From positions 1 through 64,000 of the forward strand of contig NZ_JALDAX010000006.1 in NCBI RefSeq assembly GCF_022698145.1: DNA of 64,000 nucleotides. The letters run 5' to 3'. The first letter of the stretch is position 1; each line of letters begins with the position of its first letter. The notes below the pieces were generated by a model. That model was given only the letters and a program-made list of their open reading frames with translations, did no database searches and was not told where the DNA came from. The DNA is from Streptomyces spinosisporus (GTDB lineage Bacteria > Actinomycetota > Actinomycetes > Streptomycetales > Streptomycetaceae). This document shows, piece by piece, positions 24,354 through 31,754 of the stretch. The position numbers and the translations under genes were made by a program.

Positions 24354-24908
24354 TCACGCCTCCTCTCCGGGCCACTCTGCGCAGGGCACCACCTCGATGC
24401 CCCGGCTGGGGAAGACGTTGTCCATGAAGAAGTCGTGCGTGGCCGGATCGCCGTCGCCGCACCCGTCACGCAGGACCGTCAGTCGGTAGCCGCGATCCGC
24501 CGCGTCGTAACAGGTGGCGGCGACCATCGCGCTGGTCGCCACTCCGGCGATCGCGAGGCCGGTGACGCCGCGGGCCCGGAGTACGAGGTCCAGGTCCGTG
24601 CCCGCGAACGCGCTGGCGCGGCGCTTCAACACCACCACGTCCTCGTCGGCGACCGGGAGATCGATCTCGGTACCAGGTGTTCCCTCGTGGAAGCCGTCTC
24701 CGGCGTCGAAGAAGGACCGGTACAGGGGGATGCCGGCAGGCAGGTCGGCGCCGTTGCCCCGGAAGGCGAAGCGTACGAACACCACCAAGACACCGGCGGC
24801 ACGAGCACGCGGAAGCAGGTCGGTGAGCGGCGGCACGACCTGCTTGGCGAACGGGTAGTTGCGCGTGATGCCTCGTTGAACGTCGCCGATGATCAGAGCG
24901 GTCGTCAT
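24354..24908 (-). CDS. Isochorismatase-like protein lacking the catalytic Cys
   Basis: This 184-residue protein has the cysteine hydrolase (isochorismatase) fold with Asp9 in IIGDVQRG and Lys95 in VVVLKRRASAF, two members of the usual triad. The nucleophile Cys normally found in GVxTxxCV is Met128 here (GVATSAMV). Some actinobacterial members share such a change and their activity is unknown. It lies 34 bases downstream of the SnoaL-like gene and is probably in the same transcript. Confidence 0.8.
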   Translation of the reverse strand: MTTALIIGDVQRGITRNYPFAKQVVPPLTDLLPRARAAGVLVVFVRFAFRGNGADLPAGIPLYRSFFDAGDGFHEGTPGTEIDLPVADEDVVVLKRRASAFAGTDLDLVLRARGVTGLAIAGVATSAMVAATCYDAADRGYRLTVLRDGCGDGDPATHDFFMDNVFPSRGIEVVPCAEWPGEEA

Positions 24909-24942
24909 GACAGATCCTTCTCCAGTCGCTCCATCCAGTCCC

Positions 24943-25395
24943 TCAGGCGTACTCGTTGTCCCACAGCATGCTGCGGATCCACCACCGGCCGTCAGGGTCG
25001 CGGGCGACCTGGATCGAGTTCACGCCGCGGAAGTTCGGTTCGGCGTCGTCCGGGGAGCTCTTGCCGTCGTACGTGCTCCATACGTGGCCGACGGCGCCGA
25101 AGAGCCGGACCTCGCTGCTGGTCTCGATCTCGTACAGGTCGGTGGAGTCGAGCAGGGGAGTGACCGCCTCGATGAAGCCGTCCAGGGTCAGCACTTCCAC
25201 CTGTGGCGGGCCGGATTCGGTGCGCCTGACGCGCATGAGGCGGCAATCGGGGTGCAGCACTTCGCGGTCCCTCGCCCAGTCGCGGGGGCCCGCCGGGCCC
25301 GAGACGGTCGCGTACATCTCGGCGACCAAGTGGCGGACGAGACGTTCGTCCGTGGTCTCGCGATCCGCGTTCTGCTCTGTGTCTGGATACGTCAT
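24943..25395 (-). CDS. SnoaL/NTF2-like protein
   Basis: This 150-residue protein has the NTF2-like layout: an N-terminal helix RLVRHLVAEMYATVSG, HPDCRLMRVRR, TLDGFIEAVTPLL, GHVWSTYDGK and WWIRSMLWDNEY. Such proteins are small cone-shaped enzymes or ligand-binding proteins; a typical group with this SYDG/STYDG segment is annotated as nuclear transport factor 2 family. The ATG at 25395 starts the domain. It lies in the minus-strand run from the aldo/keto reductase to the isochorismatase-like gene. Confidence 0.75.
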   Translation of the reverse strand: MTYPDTEQNADRETTDERLVRHLVAEMYATVSGPAGPRDWARDREVLHPDCRLMRVRRTESGPPQVEVLTLDGFIEAVTPLLDSTDLYEIETSSEVRLFGAVGHVWSTYDGKSSPDDAEPNFRGVNSIQVARDPDGRWWIRSMLWDNEYA

Positions 25396-25459
25396 GCGAC
25401 CACAGTACCTCAAGACATAACGCTTGTTATGTGAATGCGCTTCAGCAGCGGCCGGAGGG

Positions 25460-26488
25460 TCAGGCCGCCCGGGTGTCGTCGAGAGCGAGGAGGCTTTCGG
25501 CGGTCTCGGCGATGGTGTCCTCGATGGGGCGCGGTTTCCAGCCGAGGAGCCGCTGGGCCTTCTCGGAGGTGGCGTCGAGGTTCTTGCCGAGGATCGTGCG
25601 CAGGGTGCGCAGGTCGGGGTTGACCAGAGAGAGGCCGCGGGCCGCCCAGACGGGCATCTCCCTGCTCGGTACGCCGTCGGCGCGTTCTCCGAGACGTTCG
25701 TGGAGGATCGCGGCGACTTCGCGGACCCACAGACTCCGGCCGGATGCCGCGATGAACCGTTCCCCCGCGGCCGCCGGGTCGGTCATGGCCCGCAGGTGCA
25801 GGTCGGCCACGTCTCTCACGTCCACGTAGCCGGTGGCGAACTTCAGGGACGCCGGTACCGAACCGTCCAGCATGCGCTTGATGAGGCCGAGGGACGGGGA
25901 GTAGTCGGGCCCCAGTACCGGGCCGAGGACGCCGGTGGGGTTCACGGCGGCGAGCTCCAGCCCACCGCCCTGCGTCTCGATGAAGTCCCAGGCGGCGCGC
26001 TCCGCGAGCGTCTTGGACTTCTGGTACGGCTCGATGCCGGCGTCGACATTCGTCCAGTCGTCCTCGGTGAACGGTCTGTCCCGGTCGGGGTGGCCGTAGG
26101 CGATGGCGCCGATCGCCGAGGTGAGGACCACACGTCGTACGCCCGCGTCCCGGGCCGCGCGCAGGACCCGCAGCACGCCGTCACGGGCCGGGGTGACCAT
26201 CTCGTCGTCCGATCGCGGGGCGCTCGTCAGGGTCGGTGACGCGACGTGCAGAACGGCGTCGCACCCCTGCACCGCATCCGCCCAGCCGGCGTCCCTGGTG
26301 AGATCGGCGGTCAGGACGCGCAGGGGCGCGTCATGTGCGGCTCCGCCGTGTTGGAGCATCGCCCGCAGTTCCGGCTCACGGGACGGATTGCGGACCGTTG
26401 TGCGTACCGAGTGGCCCGCGTTCAGCAGCGCCAGGATGCACCAGCTGCCGATGTACCCCGACCCGCCCGTCACCAGCACTTCAGACAT
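25460..26488 (-). CDS. NAD-dependent epimerase/dehydratase (dihydroflavonol reductase-like)
   Basis: This 342-residue extended SDR enzyme has the NAD(P)-binding motif VTGGSGYIGS at residues 5-14 and an EPYQKSK active-site motif where Tyr and Lys act as catalysts. ASPTLTSAPRSDDEMVTPA is typical of dihydroflavonol 4-reductase-like proteins. It probably reduces a ketone or aldehyde on a small molecule. The ATG at 26488 follows AAGGAGAACAAGGA; the open frame upstream is rejected because it lies opposite the next gene. It is probably co-transcribed with its neighbours under the TetR-controlled promoter. Confidence 0.85.
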   Translation of the reverse strand: MSEVLVTGGSGYIGSWCILALLNAGHSVRTTVRNPSREPELRAMLQHGGAAHDAPLRVLTADLTRDAGWADAVQGCDAVLHVASPTLTSAPRSDDEMVTPARDGVLRVLRAARDAGVRRVVLTSAIGAIAYGHPDRDRPFTEDDWTNVDAGIEPYQKSKTLAERAAWDFIETQGGGLELAAVNPTGVLGPVLGPDYSPSLGLIKRMLDGSVPASLKFATGYVDVRDVADLHLRAMTDPAAAGERFIAASGRSLWVREVAAILHERLGERADGVPSREMPVWAARGLSLVNPDLRTLRTILGKNLDATSEKAQRLLGWKPRPIEDTIAETAESLLALDDTRAA

Positions 26489-26543
26489 GATCCTTGTTCT
26501 CCTTGACAGTTGTGGATGGTCGCGCTCGACGTCATGTCCGGGC

Positions 26544-27590
26544 TCAGACGTTCGCGTAGCCGGGGATGGTCGCCTTGATCCGCTCCAGTTCCGCCGCGTC
26601 GGAGACGCCCTGGAAGTCGTGGCGGGGGGTGTAGGGGGCCTCCATGTGGCGGGCCTCGTCGTCGGTGAGGTCGATGTCGAGGGAGGCCACGGCGTCGTCG
26701 ATCTGCTGGATCGTGCGGGCGCCGACGACGGGGGCCGCGACGACGGGGTTGCGGCGCAGCCAGGCGAGGGCGACCTGGGCGCGGGTGACACCGCGGGCGT
26801 CGGCGACGGCGCCGACCGCGTCGATGATCTGCCGGTCGCTGTCGGTGCTGGTGTAGAGGGTGTCGGCGTAGGCGCCGTCGGTCGCGGAGCGGTCGCCGCT
26901 GCCTGTTTCGCCGTAGGGGCGGGCGAGGCGGCCGCGGGCCAGCGGGCTCCAGATCATGGTGGCCACGCCTTCGTCGGCGCAGAGCGGGAGCATTTCGCGT
27001 TCCTCTTCGCGGGCGAGCAGGTTGTAGTGGTCCTGCAGGGTGACGAAACGCGCCCAGCCGTGGCGTTCCTGGAGGTGCAGCACCTTCGCAAACTGCCAGG
27101 CGTGCATGGAGGAGGCGCCGAGGTAGCGGGCCTTTCCGGCCTTCACCACGTCGTGCAGGGCCTCCAGCGTCTCCTCCAGCGGCGTCTCGCTGTCGAGGCG
27201 GTGGATCATGAGAACGTCGACATGGTCGGTGCCCAGACGGCGCAGGCTGTGCTCGACCTCGCTCATGATCGCCTTGCGGGACAGGCCGCCGCCGTTGGGG
27301 CTGCCGGGGCGCATGGCATGGCGGATCTTGGTGGTGATGACGACGTCGTCGCGGTGCGCGAAGTCCTTCAGCGCCCGGCCGAGGATCTCCTCGCTGGAGC
27401 CGTAGGAGTACAGGTTGGCGGTGTCGAAGAAGTTGATGCCCGCTTCGAGGGCGTGCTTGATCAGGGGACGGCTGGACTCCTCGTCCAAGGACCAGACGGG
27501 GTGGCCGCGGTCGGGCTCGCCGTAGGTCATGGCGCCGATGGCGAGCGGGGAGATGTCGAGGCCGGTGCGGCCGAGCTTGATGTAACGCAC
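26544..27590 (-). CDS. Aldo/keto reductase
   Basis: This 348-residue enzyme has the AKR barrel: INFFDTANLYSYGSSEEILG with the catalytic Asp and Tyr, VVITTKI with the Lys, DVLMIHRLDSETPLEE with the His, and a C-terminal NADPH-binding region AQVALAWLRRNPVVAAPVVG. It reduces aldehydes and ketones with NADPH. It starts at the GTG at 27590 with AGGAG about 10 bases before. It is divergent from the TetR gene and is preceded by the operator pair at 27626 and 27660, so it should be repressed by that regulator and induced by a toxic compound. Confidence 0.9.
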   Translation of the reverse strand: MRYIKLGRTGLDISPLAIGAMTYGEPDRGHPVWSLDEESSRPLIKHALEAGINFFDTANLYSYGSSEEILGRALKDFAHRDDVVITTKIRHAMRPGSPNGGGLSRKAIMSEVEHSLRRLGTDHVDVLMIHRLDSETPLEETLEALHDVVKAGKARYLGASSMHAWQFAKVLHLQERHGWARFVTLQDHYNLLAREEEREMLPLCADEGVATMIWSPLARGRLARPYGETGSGDRSATDGAYADTLYTSTDSDRQIIDAVGAVADARGVTRAQVALAWLRRNPVVAAPVVGARTIQQIDDAVASLDIDLTDDEARHMEAPYTPRHDFQGVSDAAELERIKATIPGYANV

Positions 27591-27625
27591 GGAGAAACTG
27601 CTCCTAGAATGGGGAACGAGAGCAA

Positions 27626-27641
27626 ACGGAGAACTCTCCGT
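27626..27641. promoter_or_regulatory. Operator-like palindrome (aldo/keto reductase side)
   Basis: ACGGAGAACTCTCCGT is a nearly perfect 16-base palindrome (only the two central bases differ). A second copy in the other orientation is at 27660. It is 36 bases before the reductase start. Confidence 0.65.
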
Positions 27642-27659
27642 CTGACCTGGTCGACAGTA

Positions 27660-27675
27660 ACGGAGAGTTCTCCGG
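27660..27675. promoter_or_regulatory. Operator-like palindrome (TetR side)
   Basis: ACGGAGAGTTCTCCGG is the second copy of the palindrome, 34 bases from the first. Between them they cover the region where both promoters must lie. Confidence 0.65.
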
Positions 27676-27713
27676 TTCGCAATCGGACGACCGCACGCCC
27701 ATCAGGAGGGCCC

Positions 27714-28265
27714 ATGACCGACGCCGCCCCGCAGCGCTCCGACGCGCTGAAGAACCGGGAGGCGATCCTCCAGGTCGCCCATGACGCGCTCGCCGAGTCC
27801 CCGAACGCCTCCCTCAACTCGATCGCCAAGCGCGCGGGCGTCGGCCCCGGCACGCTCTACCGGCACTTCCCCACCCGTGAGGCGCTGCTCCTGGAGGTCC
27901 ATCAGCACGACGTGAAACGTCTCGTCGCCTCCGTACCGGACGTCCTCGCGGCCCACGCCCCGCTCGACGCGCTGCGGCAGTGGTTCACCACGCTCGCCTC
28001 TTACGTCCGCATCAAGCACGGCCTCGGCGACGCGCTCCACTCCGCCGCCGCGCAAGAGGCCGTCAGCGCCTCGTGGCCCCCCGTCACCGCCGCCGTCGGT
28101 CAGCTCCTCGACGCCTGCGAACGCGCCGGCGAGGTACGCCCCGGGATCGACCCGGTCGACGTGATCATGCTGTTGAGCTGTCTGTGGCGTACCCCCGACA
28201 CCCCCGAAGGCGCCGCGCAGGCCCAACGCCTGCTGGAACTCGCCATCGACGGCTTCCGCCCCTGA
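27714..28265 (+). CDS. TetR/AcrR family repressor of the aldo/keto reductase divergon
   Basis: This 183-residue regulator has the helix-turn-helix SLNSIAKRAGVGPGTLYRHFPTREALL and the C-terminal domain with the LLDACERAGEVRPGIDPVDV and LSCLWRTP segments seen in the TetR group that controls aldo/keto and flavin enzymes. The ATG at 27714 follows AGGAGGG at 6 bases. It faces the reductase gene across two copies of the operator, so it very likely represses both. The inducer is unknown. Confidence 0.9.
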   Translation: MTDAAPQRSDALKNREAILQVAHDALAESPNASLNSIAKRAGVGPGTLYRHFPTREALLLEVHQHDVKRLVASVPDVLAAHAPLDALRQWFTTLASYVRIKHGLGDALHSAAAQEAVSASWPPVTAAVGQLLDACERAGEVRPGIDPVDVIMLLSCLWRTPDTPEGAAQAQRLLELAIDGFRP

Positions 28266-28273
28266 GGACCCTT

Positions 28274-28303
28274 CCGGCGGATCGCCACGCCGCCACCCGC
28301 CGG
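28274..28303. terminator. Hairpin between converging genes
   Basis: CCGGCGG at 28274-28280 pairs with CCGCCGG at 28297-28303. It lies between the TetR and GH125 gene ends. Weak but suitably placed. Confidence 0.35.
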
Positions 28304-28307
28304 CCGA

Positions 28308-29618
28308 TCAGCCTCCGTCGCCCGCACTCCACAAGAAGCGGGTGCCCAACTCAACGACGTCCAGGGCCAGTTCGGCGTACATCGCGTTGGCCCAGGAGAA
28401 CCAGGGGCGGGTGAAGCGGTATGGGTCGTCCTTGTGGAAGGACTCGTGCATCGCTCCGGTTCCGGCATCGGTGTCGATCAGCGTCGTCAGGGCCTTGAGC
28501 CTGTCCGCGGCGGTGTTGCTGGTCAGGCCCTGCACGGCGATGGCGATCGGCCAGATGTGGTTCTCGGGCGTGTGGGGGCTGCCGACTCCCTCGGCGGCGG
28601 TTCCGCGATACCAGGTCGGGTTGGCCCGGGAGAGGACGAACCTGCGCGTCGCGAGATACAGCGGGTCGGTCGCCGCGATGTCGGCGACGAGGGGCAGCGA
28701 CAGCAGGCTGGGCATGTTGGCGTCGTCCATGAGGAGCGCGTTGCCGCGCCCGTCCACTTCGTACGCGTAGATCGAGCCGAAGTCGGGGTGCCGGACCGTT
28801 CCGTGGGCGAGGACGGCCTCGCGCAGTTCGGCCGCCAGTCGGACGGCGTCGTCGGCAAGTGCCGTGTCCGCGAGGTGGTGTGCGATGTCGGCCACGCCGT
28901 CCAGTGCGGCTGCGGCGCTCAGGTTGGCGGGCACGTTGTAGCCGTAGACGCAGGCGTCGTCGCTCGGCCTGAACCCGCTCCAGGTCATGCCGGTCCGGGC
29001 GACGGGTGTGCCCCTGCCCGCGTTCGGCAGCGTGTCGCTCTGCGGTCCGGTGGCGCGGACGAAGCGGTACGACGAGCGGGATTCGTGGTCCTGTTCCGTG
29101 CGCCAGACCCCGATGACGATGCGGGCGACGTGCGCGGCTCGGGCGAGGTGATCGGTCCGCCCGGTGGCCCGCCAGAAGCGGTGGGCCAGAAGGAGGGGGA
29201 AGGCGAGGGAGTCGACCTCGTACTTCTGCTCCCACACCCAGGGGTCGCCGCACAGGTCGTCCGGATCGTGCGCCCGGCCGGAGGGTTCGGCGTTGAAGGC
29301 GTTGGCGTACGGATTGTGCTCGATCTGCTGGAACTGGCGTGCCAGTACGGCCGCTACGAGGTCCTGCAGAGCGGTGGCGTCGCGCATGAGCGCCAGATAC
29401 GGCGTCATCTGGGTCGTGGAGTCACGCAGCCACATGGCGGGGATGTCACCGGTCACCACGAACGCGGTGCCGTCGGGCATGGGGTTGATGGTGCGGGCCA
29501 GGGTGTCGTCCAGGCGGCGCACCAGCATCCGGCCGTAGCGGGGGTCGCCGAGGTCGTCGAGGCGCCGGACCGCCTGCTCGACGACGGGATGGTCCTTGAC
29601 GCTGGTGGGGAACTGCAT
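28308..29618 (-). CDS. GH125 exo-alpha-1,6-mannosidase
   Basis: This 436-residue protein matches metal-independent alpha-mannosidases of family GH125: GDIPAMWLRDSTTQMTPYL, HNPYANAFNAEPSGRAHDPDD, YEVDSLAFPLLLAHRFWRATG, YGYNVPANLSAAAALDGVAD and GVGSPHTPENHIWPIAIAVQ. It removes terminal alpha-1,6-linked mannose. There is no signal peptide, so it acts inside the cell on imported manno-oligosaccharides. It is the last gene of the minus-strand operon with the LacI, ROK and isomerase genes. The start follows the next gene's end by 94 bases. Confidence 0.9.
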   Translation of the reverse strand: MQFPTSVKDHPVVEQAVRRLDDLGDPRYGRMLVRRLDDTLARTINPMPDGTAFVVTGDIPAMWLRDSTTQMTPYLALMRDATALQDLVAAVLARQFQQIEHNPYANAFNAEPSGRAHDPDDLCGDPWVWEQKYEVDSLAFPLLLAHRFWRATGRTDHLARAAHVARIVIGVWRTEQDHESRSSYRFVRATGPQSDTLPNAGRGTPVARTGMTWSGFRPSDDACVYGYNVPANLSAAAALDGVADIAHHLADTALADDAVRLAAELREAVLAHGTVRHPDFGSIYAYEVDGRGNALLMDDANMPSLLSLPLVADIAATDPLYLATRRFVLSRANPTWYRGTAAEGVGSPHTPENHIWPIAIAVQGLTSNTAADRLKALTTLIDTDAGTGAMHESFHKDDPYRFTRPWFSWANAMYAELALDVVELGTRFLWSAGDGG

Positions 29619-29712
29619 CGTCAGCCTTTCTGCGGACCGTGCAGGGCGGGAACCCGCCGGGCCCTCACCCGCAGGACCGGTGGTGCGTCAACGGCGCCTG
29701 TTCCAGAGGTCG

Positions 29713-30765
29713 TTACGCGGTGGGTGGCGGTGTGCTGCCGAAGGCGCGTCCGCCGGGGTGCCCGTGCGGGCCGTACCGGATCACGCGGGTGGGGACCGTG
29801 ACGCGGCGTGAGGCGGGTGGTTCCGCATCCCGGTGGCCGAGGCGGTCGATCAGCAGGCGTGCGGCCTGTCTGCCGATCTCGTCGGCGTCGTACGAGACGA
29901 GCGTCAGCGGGAGGCCGAGGATGTCGGAGAGGTCGAAGTCGTCGAAGCCCGCCAGGGGAAGAGTGGTCCCCGCCTTGTACAGGGCCCGGATCGCTCCCTG
30001 GCTGATGCGGTTGTTGGTGCAGAACAGTGCGGTGGGGCCTTCGGGCAGGTCGAGGAGTTCGAGGGCCGCCCGCTCGGCGGTCGCGGCGTCGACGAGGCCT
30101 TGCCTGATCAGGGTGTTGTCGGGTTCGACACCGCTCTCCTCGTGTGCGGCCCAGAATCCGCGCAGGCGTTCCGCGCCGGTGTACAGCGCGGGCGGGTTGC
30201 CGAGGAAGGCGATGCGGGTGTGCCCTTCCGCCAGGAGGCAGGCGGTGGCCTCACGGGCTCCGTGGAAGTCCTCGACCAGGACGCAGTCGGTGTCGAGTCC
30301 GGCCGGTGGCCGTGCGGCGAGCACGACGGGGACATGACGCATGGCGTCGGCCAGGTGCTGCTGCCGGCTGCCGGCGGGGACGACGATCAGCCCCTCGACC
30401 CGGTGGTCGATCAGACCGTCGACGAGACCCGGCTCGCGCTCCGTCTGTTCGCCGGTGTTGCTGAGCATCATCCGGAAGCCGTGCTCGGTGAGAACCTCCT
30501 GGACGCCGAGCGCGAGACGCGAATAGAAGGGGTTGGCAAGGTTGGTGACGACGAGGCCGATCATCCCGCTGCCGCCCAGCCGCAGACTGCGGGCGGTCTC
30601 GTTGCGGCGGTAGCCGAGACGGTCGACCGCGGCGAAGACCCGCTCGCGGGTGGCTTCGGAGACCCCGGGGTCGTTCTTGAGCACCCGCGAGACCGTCATG
30701 GCACTGACCTGCGCGAGTCTCCCGACGTCGTGCATGGTCGGCCCGCCGCCTCGGCGAGCGGTCAT
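29713..30765 (-). CDS. LacI family transcriptional regulator of the mannan locus
   Basis: This 350-residue repressor has a LacI helix-turn-helix, MHDVGRLAQVSAMTVSRVLK, at residues 11-30 and a sugar-binding core with GLIVVPAGSRQQHL, GHTRIAFLGN and PLAGFDDFDLSDI. The ATG at 30765 follows AAGGAGAAGG. The operators at 33503 and 33651 have the CG-centred pattern of LacI sites, which makes this the most likely regulator of both divergent mannan operons. A manno-oligosaccharide or mannose phosphate is the likely inducer, by inference. Confidence 0.9.
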   Translation of the reverse strand: MTARRGGGPTMHDVGRLAQVSAMTVSRVLKNDPGVSEATRERVFAAVDRLGYRRNETARSLRLGGSGMIGLVVTNLANPFYSRLALGVQEVLTEHGFRMMLSNTGEQTEREPGLVDGLIDHRVEGLIVVPAGSRQQHLADAMRHVPVVLAARPPAGLDTDCVLVEDFHGAREATACLLAEGHTRIAFLGNPPALYTGAERLRGFWAAHEESGVEPDNTLIRQGLVDAATAERAALELLDLPEGPTALFCTNNRISQGAIRALYKAGTTLPLAGFDDFDLSDILGLPLTLVSYDADEIGRQAARLLIDRLGHRDAEPPASRRVTVPTRVIRYGPHGHPGGRAFGSTPPPTA

Positions 30766-30815
30766 GCCCCTTCTCCTTCCTGCGTCTGCCATGGCGTCCC
30801 GGACCTGATCAGCCC

Positions 30816-31754
30816 TCAAGGCGCCGCGCTCGTCGTGTCCTGTGCCCAGTGGGCGGCTCCGATCAGCGGTGCCTGCGCGGGCTGCCCGGCCGGCAGTACG
30901 CGCGCGGTGGTCCCGCCGGTCCGAACCAGCCCGGCGGTGAGCGCAGGGTGGATCAAGTCCCACGACTGGGCCATGGAACCACCGATCACCACCGCGGTGG
31001 CCTCGAAGCGGTCGATCCACGGGGCCAGGGCCTGGCCGAGGGTTTCGAAAGCGTAGCGGAAAGCCTCCTGAGCGGCCGGGTCGCCCTTCGTCGCCCATGC
31101 TGCGATCTGGTGGACGTCGGGCAGCGCCGCATCATCCGCTACGGCCGCGCTGCGGGCGTAGCGGGCACGGATGGCGCGGCGCGAGACGAGGTCCTCCAGC
31201 GGCCGGTCGTCCACGGTCAGCCGGTGCACATGACCGCCGGGCGGCACCTCGGGGCCCTCGTGCACGGGCCGGCCGTCGCGCAGGAACGACGAGCCCACGC
31301 CCGTGCCCAGCGTCAGGCACACCACGCGCTCGTGGCCCGCGGCGGCTCCGGCGTGATACTCGCCGATGGCGAAGGCGTCGGCGTCGTTGAGGAAGCACAG
31401 CCGCTCGGCCCGGTGCGCCAACCGGCGGCGCAGACCCGCCCCGACGTCGACGCCGGACAGGGACTCGAACTTGCCGATGCCCGCGAAGCGGCCCACCCCG
31501 GTGTCGTAGTCGAAGGGGCCCGGCATGGCCACGCCCCAGGAGAGCCGGTGCTCGGCGGGCAGTTCCAGGGCGGCCAGAGCGATGGCGTCGAGGATGTCGG
31601 CGGCCGCGGCGTCGGAGCCCAGGGGTCTGCGCAGCACCGACGACGGTACGGGGCGGCCGGTCGCGAAGTCGACGAGGGCGGCGGTGACATGGGTGCCGCC
31701 GATGTCGAGTACGGGGATCGGCGCACCGGTGAGCCGGGCGACGGTACTGGTCAC
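30816..31754 (-). CDS. ROK family sugar kinase
   Basis: This 312-residue protein has the ROK phosphate-binding motif DIGGTHVTAAL at residues 17-27 and the second glycine motif LTLGTGVGSSFL, with LNDADAFAIGEY carrying the catalytic Asp. The zinc-binding CxCGxxGC motif of most ROK kinases is absent. In this locus it likely phosphorylates mannose to mannose 6-phosphate, the substrate of the adjacent isomerase. The GTG at 31754 overlaps the isomerase stop by four bases (GTGA). Confidence 0.85.
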   Translation of the reverse strand: MTSTVARLTGAPIPVLDIGGTHVTAALVDFATGRPVPSSVLRRPLGSDAAAADILDAIALAALELPAEHRLSWGVAMPGPFDYDTGVGRFAGIGKFESLSGVDVGAGLRRRLAHRAERLCFLNDADAFAIGEYHAGAAAGHERVVCLTLGTGVGSSFLRDGRPVHEGPEVPPGGHVHRLTVDDRPLEDLVSRRAIRARYARSAAVADDAALPDVHQIAAWATKGDPAAQEAFRYAFETLGQALAPWIDRFEATAVVIGGSMAQSWDLIHPALTAGLVRTGGTTARVLPAGQPAQAPLIGAAHWAQDTTSAAP

